From CAYGSN01 sp964352675 (lineage in GTDB: Bacteria; Pseudomonadota; Alphaproteobacteria; Micavibrionales; Micavibrionaceae), in the NCBI GenBank assembly GCA_964352675.1, contig CAYGSN010000001.1, positions 62,001 to 126,000 on the forward strand: a stretch of DNA of 64,000 nt. The letters run 5' to 3'. Below are positions 44,668-53,281 of the stretch, one piece after another. The notes below the pieces were generated by a model. The model saw only the letters and a program-made list of their open reading frames with translations. It made no database searches and was not told the DNA's origin. Every line of letters begins with the position of its first letter. Position 1 is the stretch's first letter. The position numbers and the translations under genes were made by a program.

Positions 44668-45291
44668 TTACTTCTTGCCGGAGCCGAAAATTTCATCGAC
44701 CTCAGCTTGGGAAGAGGCTTTTGCGACCTGTGCGCTCTTATCAGCCTCAATTTCTATGCCCATTTTGTTAAGTGCATTGCCCAGACGCTCCTCAATAAGT
44801 TTCAGGTTCTCCAGTGTTTTGCGGATACGTTGCCCGGTGATATCCTGGAATGAGCAGGCCATAAATATCTCTTCCACATCTTTATCAATCCCTTCCAGTG
44901 CGACTTTGCGTTCTTCGTCATTTTTCCATTGATCATTCTGATGTATGCGCCCTGCAATCCGGTCGGCGGCATCCAGGATCTTGTTGGCGGCCTGCTCCGT
45001 CATATCCACCACGGCATCCAGTTCTACCCCGGCATTGGCCGGGCTGCCGCCGTCACCGCTGTAGGAAATGGCGTGCAGGACTTCCAGAATTTCCCCAAAG
45101 CGTTTAACAATGCCTTCTTCGGCCATATCAACCTGCTGGGATGTGGCATTAATCTCCATGGAGATTTCGTCAAAACGGCGGGAAATAAAACGCTCCATAG
45201 CTTCCAGTTGTGCGCCGACATGAGCCATGCTGCTGAAGACATTATCCTGTTGTTCTTCGCCGTCTTTTTTATTCGGGTTTGAGTTCGTCAT
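44668..45291 (-). CDS. cheZ: Chemotaxis protein phosphatase CheZ
   Basis: Dephosphorylates phospho-CheY and so ends the flagellar response signal. It has 207 aa, a long helical hairpin. The catalytic motif is FQDITGQRIRK with D150 and Q154, the same 4-residue spacing as D143/Q147 in E. coli. The C-terminal SQAEVDEIFGSGKK is the CheY-binding tail helix. The N-terminus is charged and disordered. It is placed alone here; cheY, cheB, cheR and cheW are 18 kb away on the same strand. CheZ is not universal in alphaproteobacteria, which often use extra CheY proteins as phosphate sinks instead. Confidence 0.9.
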   Translation of the reverse strand: MTNSNPNKKDGEEQQDNVFSSMAHVGAQLEAMERFISRRFDEISMEINATSQQVDMAEEGIVKRFGEILEVLHAISYSGDGGSPANAGVELDAVVDMTEQAANKILDAADRIAGRIHQNDQWKNDEERKVALEGIDKDVEEIFMACSFQDITGQRIRKTLENLKLIEERLGNALNKMGIEIEADKSAQVAKASSQAEVDEIFGSGKK

Positions 45292-45376
45292 CTTTGTGAT
45301 TTTCTTATTTTACATCTGGTGAATTTTATTCAATAGTATGGCGTAAAAATAATAAAGGAAAGTATACAGTAAAACC

Positions 45377-45697
45377 ATGCCCCGTGAAGACAGGCGTATT
45401 ATTTTTGAAAATGAGGAGGTCTATAAGGCCGTCTACAGTCTGTGCACGCAAAAACAGATGAAGGTGCCGCCGGCCGGGCAGGTTGTAAGCATCGTAGAAG
45501 ATGAAAAAGACAACAAATTCATTCTCAACCTTGAAGACCCGCAGCTGCAAACGGTCAGCGCGGTGGAGTATAGCCGTGACTTTATTGCCGCGGCCCTGAT
45601 GCTTTACTGTCGGGGATGTGGAATTCCCCTGCCGAAGAGCGCAAAAAAATCTGTCCTGCTGCAGGACAAAAACATGATCTTGCGGGTGGTGGTCTAG
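45377..45697 (+). CDS. Hypothetical protein, 106 aa
   Basis: Not recognised. A small soluble protein: MPREDRRIIFENEEVYKAVYSLCTQKQMKVPPAGQV, then a beta-rich IVEDEKDNKFILNLED and a helical FIAAALMLYCRGCGIPLPKSAKKSVLL. Three cysteines include a C-x(2)-C pair (YCRGCGIP), which could bind metal. Divergent from cheZ (85 nt apart), it converges on the DUF3137 gene with a 4-nt stop overlap. It may be associated with motility or signalling by location only. Confidence 0.68.
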   Translation: MPREDRRIIFENEEVYKAVYSLCTQKQMKVPPAGQVVSIVEDEKDNKFILNLEDPQLQTVSAVEYSRDFIAAALMLYCRGCGIPLPKSAKKSVLLQDKNMILRVVV

Positions 45698-46710
45698 GGC
45701 GTTTCAGCGGGTTGCGGGTTTTTCGGATTATTTCCGGCACTAAACACTTCAAATACATCGATGACTTCAAGAATTTGGTTGATTTCTTTTTTACAGGTCA
45801 TGGCTTGGTCACGCATTGCCACAGGCAGGTAGATGCTGGAGGCCTCAAACATATCCTTCTCATACGGGATGGCCATGAAGATGTATTTGCCTTTGAACAG
45901 CACCGCCGTCAGCGGGGATTTATCAAAGATATCGGCGGCTTCGCTCAGCTCTTTAAGCAGCGGATCATGAATAAAAGTGGCAGCTTTGTCCGGCTTGTCG
46001 GAAAATACGTCAAAGCGCTCCTGATAGGCTTCTCCAACATCCAGGGTCACCGGCTCTAGTTTCTTCCAGCGCGTATCGCGGTATTGCCGTATCATCGGTT
46101 TATCTGCCGTGATGATCGTGTGTCCCTCAAAAACCTTCTGGGGAGCTTCCAGCAATACAAAAACCCCATCAAAAACCGGCTCCAGGCTATTCTGTTTTTT
46201 AGTAAGCCGCGCTTCGGAAAATAAAACTTTCACGCCCTTATATTTCCCCATGAAGCAATCTTCGGCGCGGTAAACATCATGGGCTGGAATAATTCCGGTT
46301 TTGGGAAGAATTTTTGCGCTGATCCCACGATATGGATGGAACTTAAGTCCACCCAGTAAATGTGCCATGCGCTTCATGAATTCGTTTTTGTAGTAACGTT
46401 TGTAAGCTTTAAGGGGTTGTTCGCTCCACAAATAGATGAATAGAGGGATTGCAATGGCAATCGCCATACTGGCCACAGCCTTGATGATGTTGGCTTCCAT
46501 GAGCAAGAACCATCCAAAGCCGCTGCCGCCCAGGACAATAATGAAAAGCCCTACGCTGAGGGACAGGAAGTGCCGTCCGCGATAGCGCCGCATGAAATCA
46601 AGGCGCGAGTTTTCCGCCGCTTCTATCAGGCGGTCAACCTCCTGACGGAATTTGGCCTCCTCGCCGCGGGAGATTTCATTGATCTGTGTGGTGGTCGTCT
46701 GAGCATTCAT
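45694..46710 (-). CDS. DUF3137-family membrane protein
   Basis: 338 aa. The N-terminal cytoplasmic helix rich in Glu/Arg (about 10-48) is followed by two transmembrane segments (about 50-70 and 75-95). A soluble domain (about 110-320) then carries the family pattern: YYKNEFMKRMAHLLGGLKFHPYRGISAK and AEDCFMGKYKGVKVLFSEARLTKK. Function is not known for the family. The C-terminus is Asn/Pro-rich. It overlaps the unknown plus-strand gene by 4 nt. ATG 46710 has GGGGAGGAT just upstream. Confidence 0.85.
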   Translation of the reverse strand: MNAQTTTTQINEISRGEEAKFRQEVDRLIEAAENSRLDFMRRYRGRHFLSLSVGLFIIVLGGSGFGWFLLMEANIIKAVASMAIAIAIPLFIYLWSEQPLKAYKRYYKNEFMKRMAHLLGGLKFHPYRGISAKILPKTGIIPAHDVYRAEDCFMGKYKGVKVLFSEARLTKKQNSLEPVFDGVFVLLEAPQKVFEGHTIITADKPMIRQYRDTRWKKLEPVTLDVGEAYQERFDVFSDKPDKAATFIHDPLLKELSEAADIFDKSPLTAVLFKGKYIFMAIPYEKDMFEASSIYLPVAMRDQAMTCKKEINQILEVIDVFEVFSAGNNPKNPQPAETP

Positions 46711-46828
46711 AAACTTATCCTCCCCTTTTATGTAGCAGTCTGAAGCCCATGCAGCAAGGTTATAGGAGAGAGCCTATAGACCGCCCCGCAATGTTTTTGT
46801 AAACTGCAGAAAGAAAGGATGCAATTGC

Positions 46829-47071
46829 ATGGACATACAGGAATTTTCTCCCGAACAGATTGAGCAGCTCAAATGGATGATCGGGATCGCCTCCATCCCT
46901 GTTGTGATTATTCTGGCCAGGTTCCTGTTCTTTATGCTGTTTCCGCGCTTCATGATCCGGTTTTTCCTGGGGCAGAAAAAGCCGCCGCCGCCGCGCGAAG
47001 GGCAAAAGCGCACGCGCTGGATGAATGAAGCAGAGCAAAGCGGCAAGAAAAAGCGCAAAAAGCGCCGCTAG
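46829..47071 (+). CDS. Small membrane protein with basic tail, 80 aa
   Basis: Not recognised. One hydrophobic segment (about 16-45, MIGIASIPVVIILARFLFFMLFPRFMIRFFL) is followed by QKKPPPPREGQKRTRWMNEAEQ and a strongly basic end KKKRKKRR. The N-terminus is acidic (MDIQEFSPEQIEQLK), so the basic tail is expected in the cytoplasm. An AGAAAGGA lies 8 nt upstream of the ATG. It may be a small membrane anchor; nothing in the neighbourhood says for what. Confidence 0.65.
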   Translation: MDIQEFSPEQIEQLKWMIGIASIPVVIILARFLFFMLFPRFMIRFFLGQKKPPPPREGQKRTRWMNEAEQSGKKKRKKRR

Positions 47072-47095
47072 TCTTGTTCCCCAAAGTTCAAAAAT

Positions 47096-47824
47096 CTATT
47101 GAGACAGCAGGGCCTGCGTACTAACCGTCAGGGTGATTTGACTTTCCCCCGGGGCGGCAACCGGCGCGGCCATACCTTTTTCCATCGCGCCATCGGCCAT
47201 CGCCATGGTACGCATCATTGGCGGTTGATAATATCCGCCAGTATCGACATTGATCTGCAGGAATTCCGTCTTGGTTTTGCCCAGCGCCTTGGCAGTGCGA
47301 TCGGCCTTCACGCGCAGTTTTTCCAGCGCATCTTCCAGCAGGCCGTTGCGCGTCTCCTCCAGCAATTCCGGGGAGACCATGTAGTTCAGGCCGTTCATCT
47401 TCAATCCGATATCCTGTAAATCACCGGCCAGCTTCAAAAGGTCATCTGCCTTTTTTCCTTTGAGCATCAGCCCCTGCTGCGCGCGCCAGACAATATCGCG
47501 CCGCGCTCCCTGGCCGCGGCTGCGGTCATATTCATGCACGTAATATTGCTGGGTGGAGGCTTTGACGCTGGAGACGGAAACGGCCAGATCCAGAGCCTTT
47601 TTCATCATGCTGTTCACTTCGCTCTGCACCGCCCGCGGATCAATATTTTCTGCCTCAAAACGCAGATTGGCGATCAGCATGTCCTGTTCCACCTCCACAC
47701 TTTCTGTGGCGGACAGATTCACCAAAGTGGAGCCGGAGGGAATATCCAGCAGGGTTTTATAATCCTGCGCCATGGCAGGCGCGCCGAAAATAAACGCAAC
47801 AGTGAAAATGAAAAATAAGCGCAT
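47096..47824 (-). CDS. SIMPL-domain (DUF541) periplasmic protein
   Basis: 242 aa from ATG 47824, supported by GGAG 9 nt upstream and by a classical signal peptide (MRLFFIFTVAFIFGAPAMAQ, cleavage near residue 19). The mature protein is a SIMPL domain: VNLSATESVEVEQDMLIANLRFEAENIDPRAVQSEVNSMMKKALDLA, then VRWxAQQGLML-like and EDALEKLRVKADRTAKALG, ending SQITLTVSTQALLSQ. Members form periplasmic or outer-membrane-associated oligomers of unclear role. An upstream ATG (47839) would add five residues and weaken the signal. A lone gene. Confidence 0.88.
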   Translation of the reverse strand: MRLFFIFTVAFIFGAPAMAQDYKTLLDIPSGSTLVNLSATESVEVEQDMLIANLRFEAENIDPRAVQSEVNSMMKKALDLAVSVSSVKASTQQYYVHEYDRSRGQGARRDIVWRAQQGLMLKGKKADDLLKLAGDLQDIGLKMNGLNYMVSPELLEETRNGLLEDALEKLRVKADRTAKALGKTKTEFLQINVDTGGYYQPPMMRTMAMADGAMEKGMAAPVAAPGESQITLTVSTQALLSQ

Positions 47825-47892
47825 TGTATAAATCTCCATTTGGGCTTCAGGGACCTGCGCAAACTAGCATACTGAGATAGATTTAAAAAGTG

Positions 47893-48762
47893 CTACTCTT
47901 CGCCTTCCACACGGCCCAGGCATACATGCTCGATTTCCCGGACAAAATATTCAAAATCCGCGGCCGGGAAATAGATCTGGCCATGATCCACATTCAGGGC
48001 GACCAGCTTTTCAACACAATGCGCCGCCTCGCTGTCATGCTCATCCGGCTTCATGCGTTCTGGCTTAAAACTCACCCCAAGCAAATCCGCATTCTCATCA
48101 AAATGCGCTACCGCGTAACAACATATAGAGCAATAAGGCAGGGAGCCGGCCGCATCACTTTTAAGGATCGGGCGCTCTTCGTTTCCGGCGAATCTGAGCA
48201 TATCTCCCATCGTGGTGTTGATGCTGAATTCCAGCTTTCCGTCCTTGATGTTCGCGTTTTCATAACCGCCCATGCAACGATCACCTGTGCCCAATACCTG
48301 TCGGCGGGCAAAAACGCGAGATTGCGTATCTTCATCGAACCGGGTTTCCAGCAGCATGATGCTAGAAAATATGCCTGATCCGCCGCCGTTTTCCACGACA
48401 ACTACGGCTTCATAGCCTGCATCTGGCGTTCCTATATGGCCGATGGCGCGGTAGCCGATAAAACCGTGCGAAATGAATGTCTCTTCGGTTTCTGGATCAA
48501 AATAACGGTCCTCATAGGCCGTGCTGACAAAGCGGTTTTCATCCAGCGGGGCTTCCTCACCGACGCTAGCTAGCCCTTCCCATTCACAATTCTGGGTGGG
48601 ATAAACCGGTGCGTCTTCGGCGCCGTAATTATGTATGAAACACAGCGGGTCAACCGGTGCACCGTTGTGATCGTATAGCTGGGGGCGATGTAGTGCCTCT
48701 TCTGCATGGACCGGACCGCTAAGAAATAACATAAGAAGCAAAGATAAAAGATAGCCCTTCAC
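47893..48762 (-). CDS. Secreted hypothetical protein, 289 aa, Cys-containing
   Basis: Not recognised. A signal peptide (about 1-20, MKGYLLSLLLMLFLSGPVHA) is followed by a beta-rich mature part with several cysteines, including the cluster YCSICCYAVAHF (about 210-221) and others near 41, 59, 163 and 248. This suggests structural disulfides in the periplasm. Other segments are GYEAVVVVENGGGSGIFSSIMLLETRFDED and LGTGDRCMGGYENANIKDGKLEFSINTTMGDML. Its start overlaps the lepA stop by 4 nt, so it is translated with lepA although no functional link is known. Confidence 0.72.
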   Translation of the reverse strand: MKGYLLSLLLMLFLSGPVHAEEALHRPQLYDHNGAPVDPLCFIHNYGAEDAPVYPTQNCEWEGLASVGEEAPLDENRFVSTAYEDRYFDPETEETFISHGFIGYRAIGHIGTPDAGYEAVVVVENGGGSGIFSSIMLLETRFDEDTQSRVFARRQVLGTGDRCMGGYENANIKDGKLEFSINTTMGDMLRFAGNEERPILKSDAAGSLPYCSICCYAVAHFDENADLLGVSFKPERMKPDEHDSEAAHCVEKLVALNVDHGQIYFPAADFEYFVREIEHVCLGRVEGEE

Positions 48763-50567
48763 TCATCCCCCATCTTCAGCGCGGCGATGAAGGCGCTTTG
48801 GGGAATCTCTACGTTCCCGTATTGGCGCATTTTGGCCTTCCCTTTTTTCTGCTTTTCCAGCAGCTTTTTCTTCCGCGTAATATCACCGCCGTAACATTTG
48901 GCCGTCACGTCCTTGCGCAGGGCGGAGACGTTTTCGCGTGCAATCACCTTGCCGCCGATCGCCGCCTGGATGGCGATTTTAAACATCTGGCGCGGGATCA
49001 GGTCCTTGAGCCGTTCGCACATGCCGCGCCCACGCGCCTCGGCGGTGGAACGGTGGACGATCATGGCCAGCGCATCGACCGGTTCCTCATTCACCCGGAT
49101 CTCCAGCTTCACCAGATCATTCTCGCCATAGCCGTCCAGCTCGTAATCAAAGCTGGCATAGCCCTTGGAGATGGATTTAAGGCGGTCGTAAAAATCAAAC
49201 ACCACCTCGTTGAGCGGCAGGCGATAGACCAGCATCGCGCGCTCTCCGACATATGTCAGCTCGATTTGCTGCCCGCGCCGGTCCTGACACAGCTTAAGCA
49301 GGCCGCCGAGAAACTCGTCCGGCACCAGGATGGTGGCCTTGATCCAAGGCTCCTCAATGGTTTTGATCTTCACCACATCGGGCATATCCACGGGGTTATA
49401 GAGCTGGATTTGCTCGCCATTGGTCATGTTGATTTTATAAACCACGCTGGGCGCGGTGGGGATGAGGTCCAGATCAAACTCACGCATCAGGCGTTCCTGA
49501 ATAATCTCCATATGCAACAGGCCCAAAAACCCGCAGCGGAAACCAAGGCCAAGGGCCTGTGAGCTTTCCATCTCATAATGCAGCGAAGCATCATTCAGGC
49601 GTACCTTGCCGAGGCTCTCGCGCAATTTCTCAAAATCGCCCGCATCGGCCGGGTAGAAAGAACAAAATACCATCGGGATAGAGGGTTTAAATCCGGCCAG
49701 TTTTTCTGCACAAGGGCGTTTTTCATCGGTGATGGTATCGCCGACATTGGTCTCGCTGATATCCTTGATGCTGGCGGTGATAAAACCCATCTCGCCGGGG
49801 CCGAGCTCATCCAGCAGTACGTGCTTGGGCGTAAACATCCCGACACGGTCGATCTCACGGGTTTTGCCATTGGACATAAATTTGATTTTCTGACCCTTGC
49901 GCAGTGTGCCGTCAATAATACGCACCAGAACCACCACGCCCAGATAAATGTCATACCAGCTATCGACCAGCAGGGCCTTGGTTGGTTTGTCCCGGTCGCC
50001 CTCATGCGGCGGGGGCAGGGTTTTGACAATGGCTTCGAGCAGGTCGTGAATGCCTGCGCCGGTCTTGCCGGAGCAGGGTACGGCCCCGCTGGCATCCAGT
50101 CCGATCACATCCTCGATCTGGCGCTTGGCATGTTCGATATCGGCCGAGGGCAGGTCGATCTTGTTGATCGCCGGCACGATTTCATGGTTGTTCTCAATCG
50201 CCATATAGACATTCGCCAGCGTCTGTGCCTCCACCCCTTGCGTTGCATCCACGACAAGAATAGAGCCTTCGCAGGAGGCCAGAGAGCGGGAGACTTCATA
50301 GGAGAAATCCACATGGCCCGGCGTGTCCATTAAATTGAGTTGGTAGGTAATCCCGTCATCGGCGGTGTATTCCAGACGCACGGTCTGCGCCTTGATGGTA
50401 ATCCCGCGCTCACGCTCGATATCGGTGTTGTCCAGCACCTGTTCGGTCATTTCGCGCTCCTCAAGCCCGCCGCAGGTCTGGATCAGGCGGTCGGCCAGCG
50501 TCGATTTCCCATGGTCGATATGGGCGATGATGGAAAAATTGCGTATATGTTCAAGTGGTTTGCTCAT
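48759..50567 (-). CDS. lepA: Elongation factor 4 (LepA)
   Basis: Ribosome-associated GTPase that acts in initiation/biogenesis and back-translocation. It has 602 aa, the standard length. GTPase motifs are G1 AHIDHGKSTLADRL (about 12-25), switch I RGITIKAQTV, DTPGHVDF and NKIDLPSAD. EF-G-like domains III and V follow, then the LepA-specific C-terminal domain with KKLLEKQKKGKAKMRQYGNVEIPQSAF. The secreted unknown gene follows with a 4-nt overlap. The identification is secure. Confidence 0.98.
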   Translation of the reverse strand: MSKPLEHIRNFSIIAHIDHGKSTLADRLIQTCGGLEEREMTEQVLDNTDIERERGITIKAQTVRLEYTADDGITYQLNLMDTPGHVDFSYEVSRSLASCEGSILVVDATQGVEAQTLANVYMAIENNHEIVPAINKIDLPSADIEHAKRQIEDVIGLDASGAVPCSGKTGAGIHDLLEAIVKTLPPPHEGDRDKPTKALLVDSWYDIYLGVVVLVRIIDGTLRKGQKIKFMSNGKTREIDRVGMFTPKHVLLDELGPGEMGFITASIKDISETNVGDTITDEKRPCAEKLAGFKPSIPMVFCSFYPADAGDFEKLRESLGKVRLNDASLHYEMESSQALGLGFRCGFLGLLHMEIIQERLMREFDLDLIPTAPSVVYKINMTNGEQIQLYNPVDMPDVVKIKTIEEPWIKATILVPDEFLGGLLKLCQDRRGQQIELTYVGERAMLVYRLPLNEVVFDFYDRLKSISKGYASFDYELDGYGENDLVKLEIRVNEEPVDALAMIVHRSTAEARGRGMCERLKDLIPRQMFKIAIQAAIGGKVIARENVSALRKDVTAKCYGGDITRKKKLLEKQKKGKAKMRQYGNVEIPQSAFIAALKMGDE

Positions 50568-50640
50568 GCGTGCTAGACATGCCGCATTTGCATCTAAAAC
50601 GCAAGGGGAAAGCGAATGTATTGGGGGTTTTGGGCGGGTA

Positions 50641-50802
50641 TTATCCGCGCGTCAGGTCCATTCCGGGGGCCGCTGATGGGTCAGCCGTTACAGCCGGTCC
50701 GCCAATTCCATCGACATATTCAGCACCACGCCCATGTTCTGCGTAATTGCGGATAGTCACAGACGCAGCATTGACGTTGAAATCTCTCTGATAGCTTCTC
50801 AT
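50641..50802 (-). CDS. Small unknown protein, 53 aa
   Basis: Short reading frame starting MRSYQRDFNVNAASVTIRNY and ending APGMDLTRG. It has GAGGGTG upstream of the ATG at a normal distance, a proper stop and protein-like composition: polar N-terminal half, Gly/Ala/Pro-rich C-terminal half. It fills most of the 330-nt gap between lepA and the next gene. No family is recognised. Like the 103-aa protein at 42.6 kb it looks like a small, mostly disordered lineage-specific protein. Confidence 0.45.
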   Translation of the reverse strand: MRSYQRDFNVNAASVTIRNYAEHGRGAEYVDGIGGPAVTADPSAAPGMDLTRG

Positions 50803-50901
50803 GAATAACACCCTCTAATAGCTATGGCTTTTTGCCGTTTTCTTATACTTATGATTCTAACACAGCTCTTTTGCAAAATGCCAATTTCGCGGGGCTGTCT
50901 T

Positions 50902-51267
50902 TTAATTTTTGTGAAGAATAAGAGGAACGTAATGCCCCTCGGTTGCCTCACCCGTATCATTATCAATAAAAACCATTAAGATTTGGTGAGCATTCTGCAT
51001 GTATTTGGCGACATTCTGCGTCAGCGGCAGTCCGGCATCGCGCATTTTCCCATCATCGAGAATAAAATCGAGCTTATAAGTGCCCAAATCGAATTCAAAC
51101 CATGAAACGGGCTGTTTGAACTTGCGATTGTGAAACACAACGACCTTGCCCTGTTCGTTGACGGCGACCTCAATATCGAGTGGGTTCTTTTTGTCTACAC
51201 CCTCTACAAAATCGGTCAAATTGCCGACAGGAGGGGTTTCGGAGATGTTTTGGTGTGTATCGCTCAT
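50902..51267 (-). CDS. Hypothetical protein, 121 aa, paralogue of the next gene
   Basis: Not recognised. A disordered acidic N-terminus (about 1-30) precedes a compact beta-rich domain (about 31-121): DIEVAVNEQGKVVVFHNRKF, FDLGTYKLDFILDDGKMRDAGLPL, HQILMVFIDNDTG and the end HYVPLILHKN. The same order of elements occurs in the adjacent 51331-51735 protein (DIYVN, YIFHGKKI, FRIDVMMSDGSALDLG, VSIVQTEKGE, KVVPLKIKGQE), so the two arose by tandem duplication. It is the last gene of the unknown minus-strand block. Confidence 0.7.
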   Translation of the reverse strand: MSDTHQNISETPPVGNLTDFVEGVDKKNPLDIEVAVNEQGKVVVFHNRKFKQPVSWFEFDLGTYKLDFILDDGKMRDAGLPLTQNVAKYMQNAHQILMVFIDNDTGEATEGHYVPLILHKN

Positions 51268-51330
51268 CTTGAGGAATATCGTATCACAGGGGGTTCAGGG
51301 CGCGCAAAAACTATATTGCGGGAGGCTAGG

Positions 51331-51735
51331 CTACTCCTGTCCCTTGATCTTCAGAGGAACAACCTTACCGTCTATGCTCTCGCCTTTTTCGGTCTGGACG
51401 ATGGACACCTCGCTGGCGCGCTGCAAATGCGCCCGGACCAGCCATTGGATTTTAACGCCCAGATCCAGGGCACTGCCGTCACTCATCATCACATCAATGC
51501 GGAATTCATCCGGGTCGTAAACCAGGTGATCAATCGCATCGTAGTTGATTTTTTTGCCGTGGAAGATATAAGCCTCCAGAGTGACTTTGTTCACATAGAT
51601 GTCGAATTCATCAGGGGTAAACAGAGCTTCCTTGCCATCAGGTACACCCGCATCCGTCTTCCCCTCGCCGCCTTCGCCATATTCGGAAAGCGGAGCGGGG
51701 GATAAATCATCCTCTGAAGGTGTGTCTGCTGTCAT
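51331..51735 (-). CDS. Hypothetical protein, 134 aa, paralogue of the previous gene
   Basis: Not recognised. The acidic, Ser/Pro/Gly-rich N-terminus (MTADTPSEDDLSPAPLSEYGEGGEG) is disordered. The C-terminal domain (about 40-134) aligns by eye with the neighbouring 121-aa protein: FDIYVNKVTLEAYIFHGKKI, YDPDEFRIDVMMSDGSALDLGVKI and SIVQTEKGESIDGKVVPLKIKG. ATG 51735 was chosen; an in-frame GTG at 51771 without a better ribosome site would add 12 residues. It has no signal peptide. It follows the 461-aa gene on the same strand after about 100 nt. Confidence 0.68.
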   Translation of the reverse strand: MTADTPSEDDLSPAPLSEYGEGGEGKTDAGVPDGKEALFTPDEFDIYVNKVTLEAYIFHGKKINYDAIDHLVYDPDEFRIDVMMSDGSALDLGVKIQWLVRAHLQRASEVSIVQTEKGESIDGKVVPLKIKGQE

Positions 51736-51833
51736 GGCTAATTCTGTAAGAAGGTTGGAAGTGGGAAACACTTAATTTTAACCATTCTACCAGCCTTTTT
51801 ATACCCGGTAAAGCCTGTAAGGCGACATGTCTG

Positions 51834-53219
51834 TTAGCGCGTCAGGCCCGGACCAACGCCCAGATCGGGAACGTTAACGCCCTGCGGCACATCGGCAGTG
51901 AAGGTCATGCCGTTCCACTTTATCAGGAAAGGGTCGGGCGTGGCCGGTCCGCCGGATGCGGGGTGGGTCACGGCCTGGCCTTCAAACTTGATGTCGCTAA
52001 AGAAGCTATTGCCCATGGCTGCGCGCAGCTCGTTGACCTTGGCATTGCCTATATCATCCGGCATATGCACGCCGCCGACTACGGTTTTGCAGGTTAGAAC
52101 CTGGCCGTTATCGGTGCGGACCTGCATAACCCAGTCCTTTGCGCCTGTGTTAGGATCGATTTTCTCGACCAGGGCTACCTCATCCCAGAGCGGGTCGTTG
52201 GCAATGCTGTTATTGTCTTTTGCCAGCAGTATTGCCCGTTTTGGCGTTCCGCCGCTCCCGTCCTGCCAGTCCACGCTGGCGATTCCGGGTCCGCCAGGGC
52301 GCGGCAGATGCGGTGCGCCTGTGCCCTGTCCGGCATAAGCCGTATAAGGATTGGCGGGGAAGGATGTGTTCAGGCTGGAGCGCTGTCCCTGCTGTGCGCC
52401 CGGTGCGGTATCACCGGCAAATGCCGAGCGTGACCCTAAAAACAGAGCAATCGGAATCCCCAAAACCAAAGCGGGTTTCATGAAAATATTTGCGAATTTT
52501 CCGAGAAATCCAAAACTTCCGGTTAGTTTATCGGAGAGTTTCGCCAGAGGAACGCCAAGGGCCAGCAATGCCACCAGACCGATAACGCCGCCTTTGGTGG
52601 AGGCTCCTGCTCCGCTCCACAGGTCACCGACAAAACCCAAGGTGTTTGCGCCGGCATCAACAACCGCCGCCGTTCCTTTGCGAATGCCCACGCCTGTGGG
52701 GTCGCTCTGATCTATTCCCAGCCCGGCACTATTAAACAGGCCCGTGGCAATGTTGTGGGCTGTCTCGCGTCCGTCTGCGCCTTGCACGGCCTCGCGCGCT
52801 GTTTCAATTTGCTGGCGTATATGGCCTTGGTTGGCGGCCTGCCACTGCGCGTGCAGTGTGCCCATCTCCTGCATGAAGGGCAGCATGGCGGTTTCTTTTG
52901 CGGTTTCAATAGTGGTATAAAAACCAGGCTCCAGATATGGTTTTAATGCGGTTAAATCTGTCTCAATCTGCTGCCAGTCATTGCCCTGCGCTGTGCGGGG
53001 GAGGATGGCTTCTGTGGCCTGAATACGCGGCGTGAATGTCTCGGAGACCAGGGTTTGATATTTTTCTCCCATCTCTCTCAGATCATTTTGAGACAATGCT
53101 CCGCTTTGCTGGTATGCACCAAGTGCTTCGGCGAGAGTTTCCAAGTGTTGCTGCCTATCATTTACTTGATAAGTCCGAACATTGACCAATGCATTCAGAA
53201 AATTCTGTTTATCGCTCAT
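51834..53219 (-). CDS. Unknown 461-aa protein with central membrane hairpin
   Basis: Not recognised. The N-terminal 160 residues are helical and soluble (QQHLETLAEALGAYQQSGALSQNDLREMGEKYQ). A Gly/Ala-rich stretch then leads into two hydrophobic helices (about 210-226 GVIGLVALLALGVPLA, and 247-264 MKPALVLGIPIALFLGS) joined by a short Lys-rich loop. After a Gly/Pro linker the C-terminal 150 residues form a globular, Trp-containing domain (DWVMQVRTDNGQVLTCKTVVGGVHMPDD ... PFLIKWNGMTFTADVP). The second helix ends ...SRSAFAGD, which resembles a cleavage site. It may expose the C-terminal domain in the periplasm. It is one of four large unknown genes in a row. Confidence 0.72.
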   Translation of the reverse strand: MSDKQNFLNALVNVRTYQVNDRQQHLETLAEALGAYQQSGALSQNDLREMGEKYQTLVSETFTPRIQATEAILPRTAQGNDWQQIETDLTALKPYLEPGFYTTIETAKETAMLPFMQEMGTLHAQWQAANQGHIRQQIETAREAVQGADGRETAHNIATGLFNSAGLGIDQSDPTGVGIRKGTAAVVDAGANTLGFVGDLWSGAGASTKGGVIGLVALLALGVPLAKLSDKLTGSFGFLGKFANIFMKPALVLGIPIALFLGSRSAFAGDTAPGAQQGQRSSLNTSFPANPYTAYAGQGTGAPHLPRPGGPGIASVDWQDGSGGTPKRAILLAKDNNSIANDPLWDEVALVEKIDPNTGAKDWVMQVRTDNGQVLTCKTVVGGVHMPDDIGNAKVNELRAAMGNSFFSDIKFEGQAVTHPASGGPATPDPFLIKWNGMTFTADVPQGVNVPDLGVGPGLTR

Positions 53220-53281
53220 TTTATCACACCCTTTTTTTACTTTTTTTAATTATACCCTATCTTGTCTTTTTAATGCAAAAT

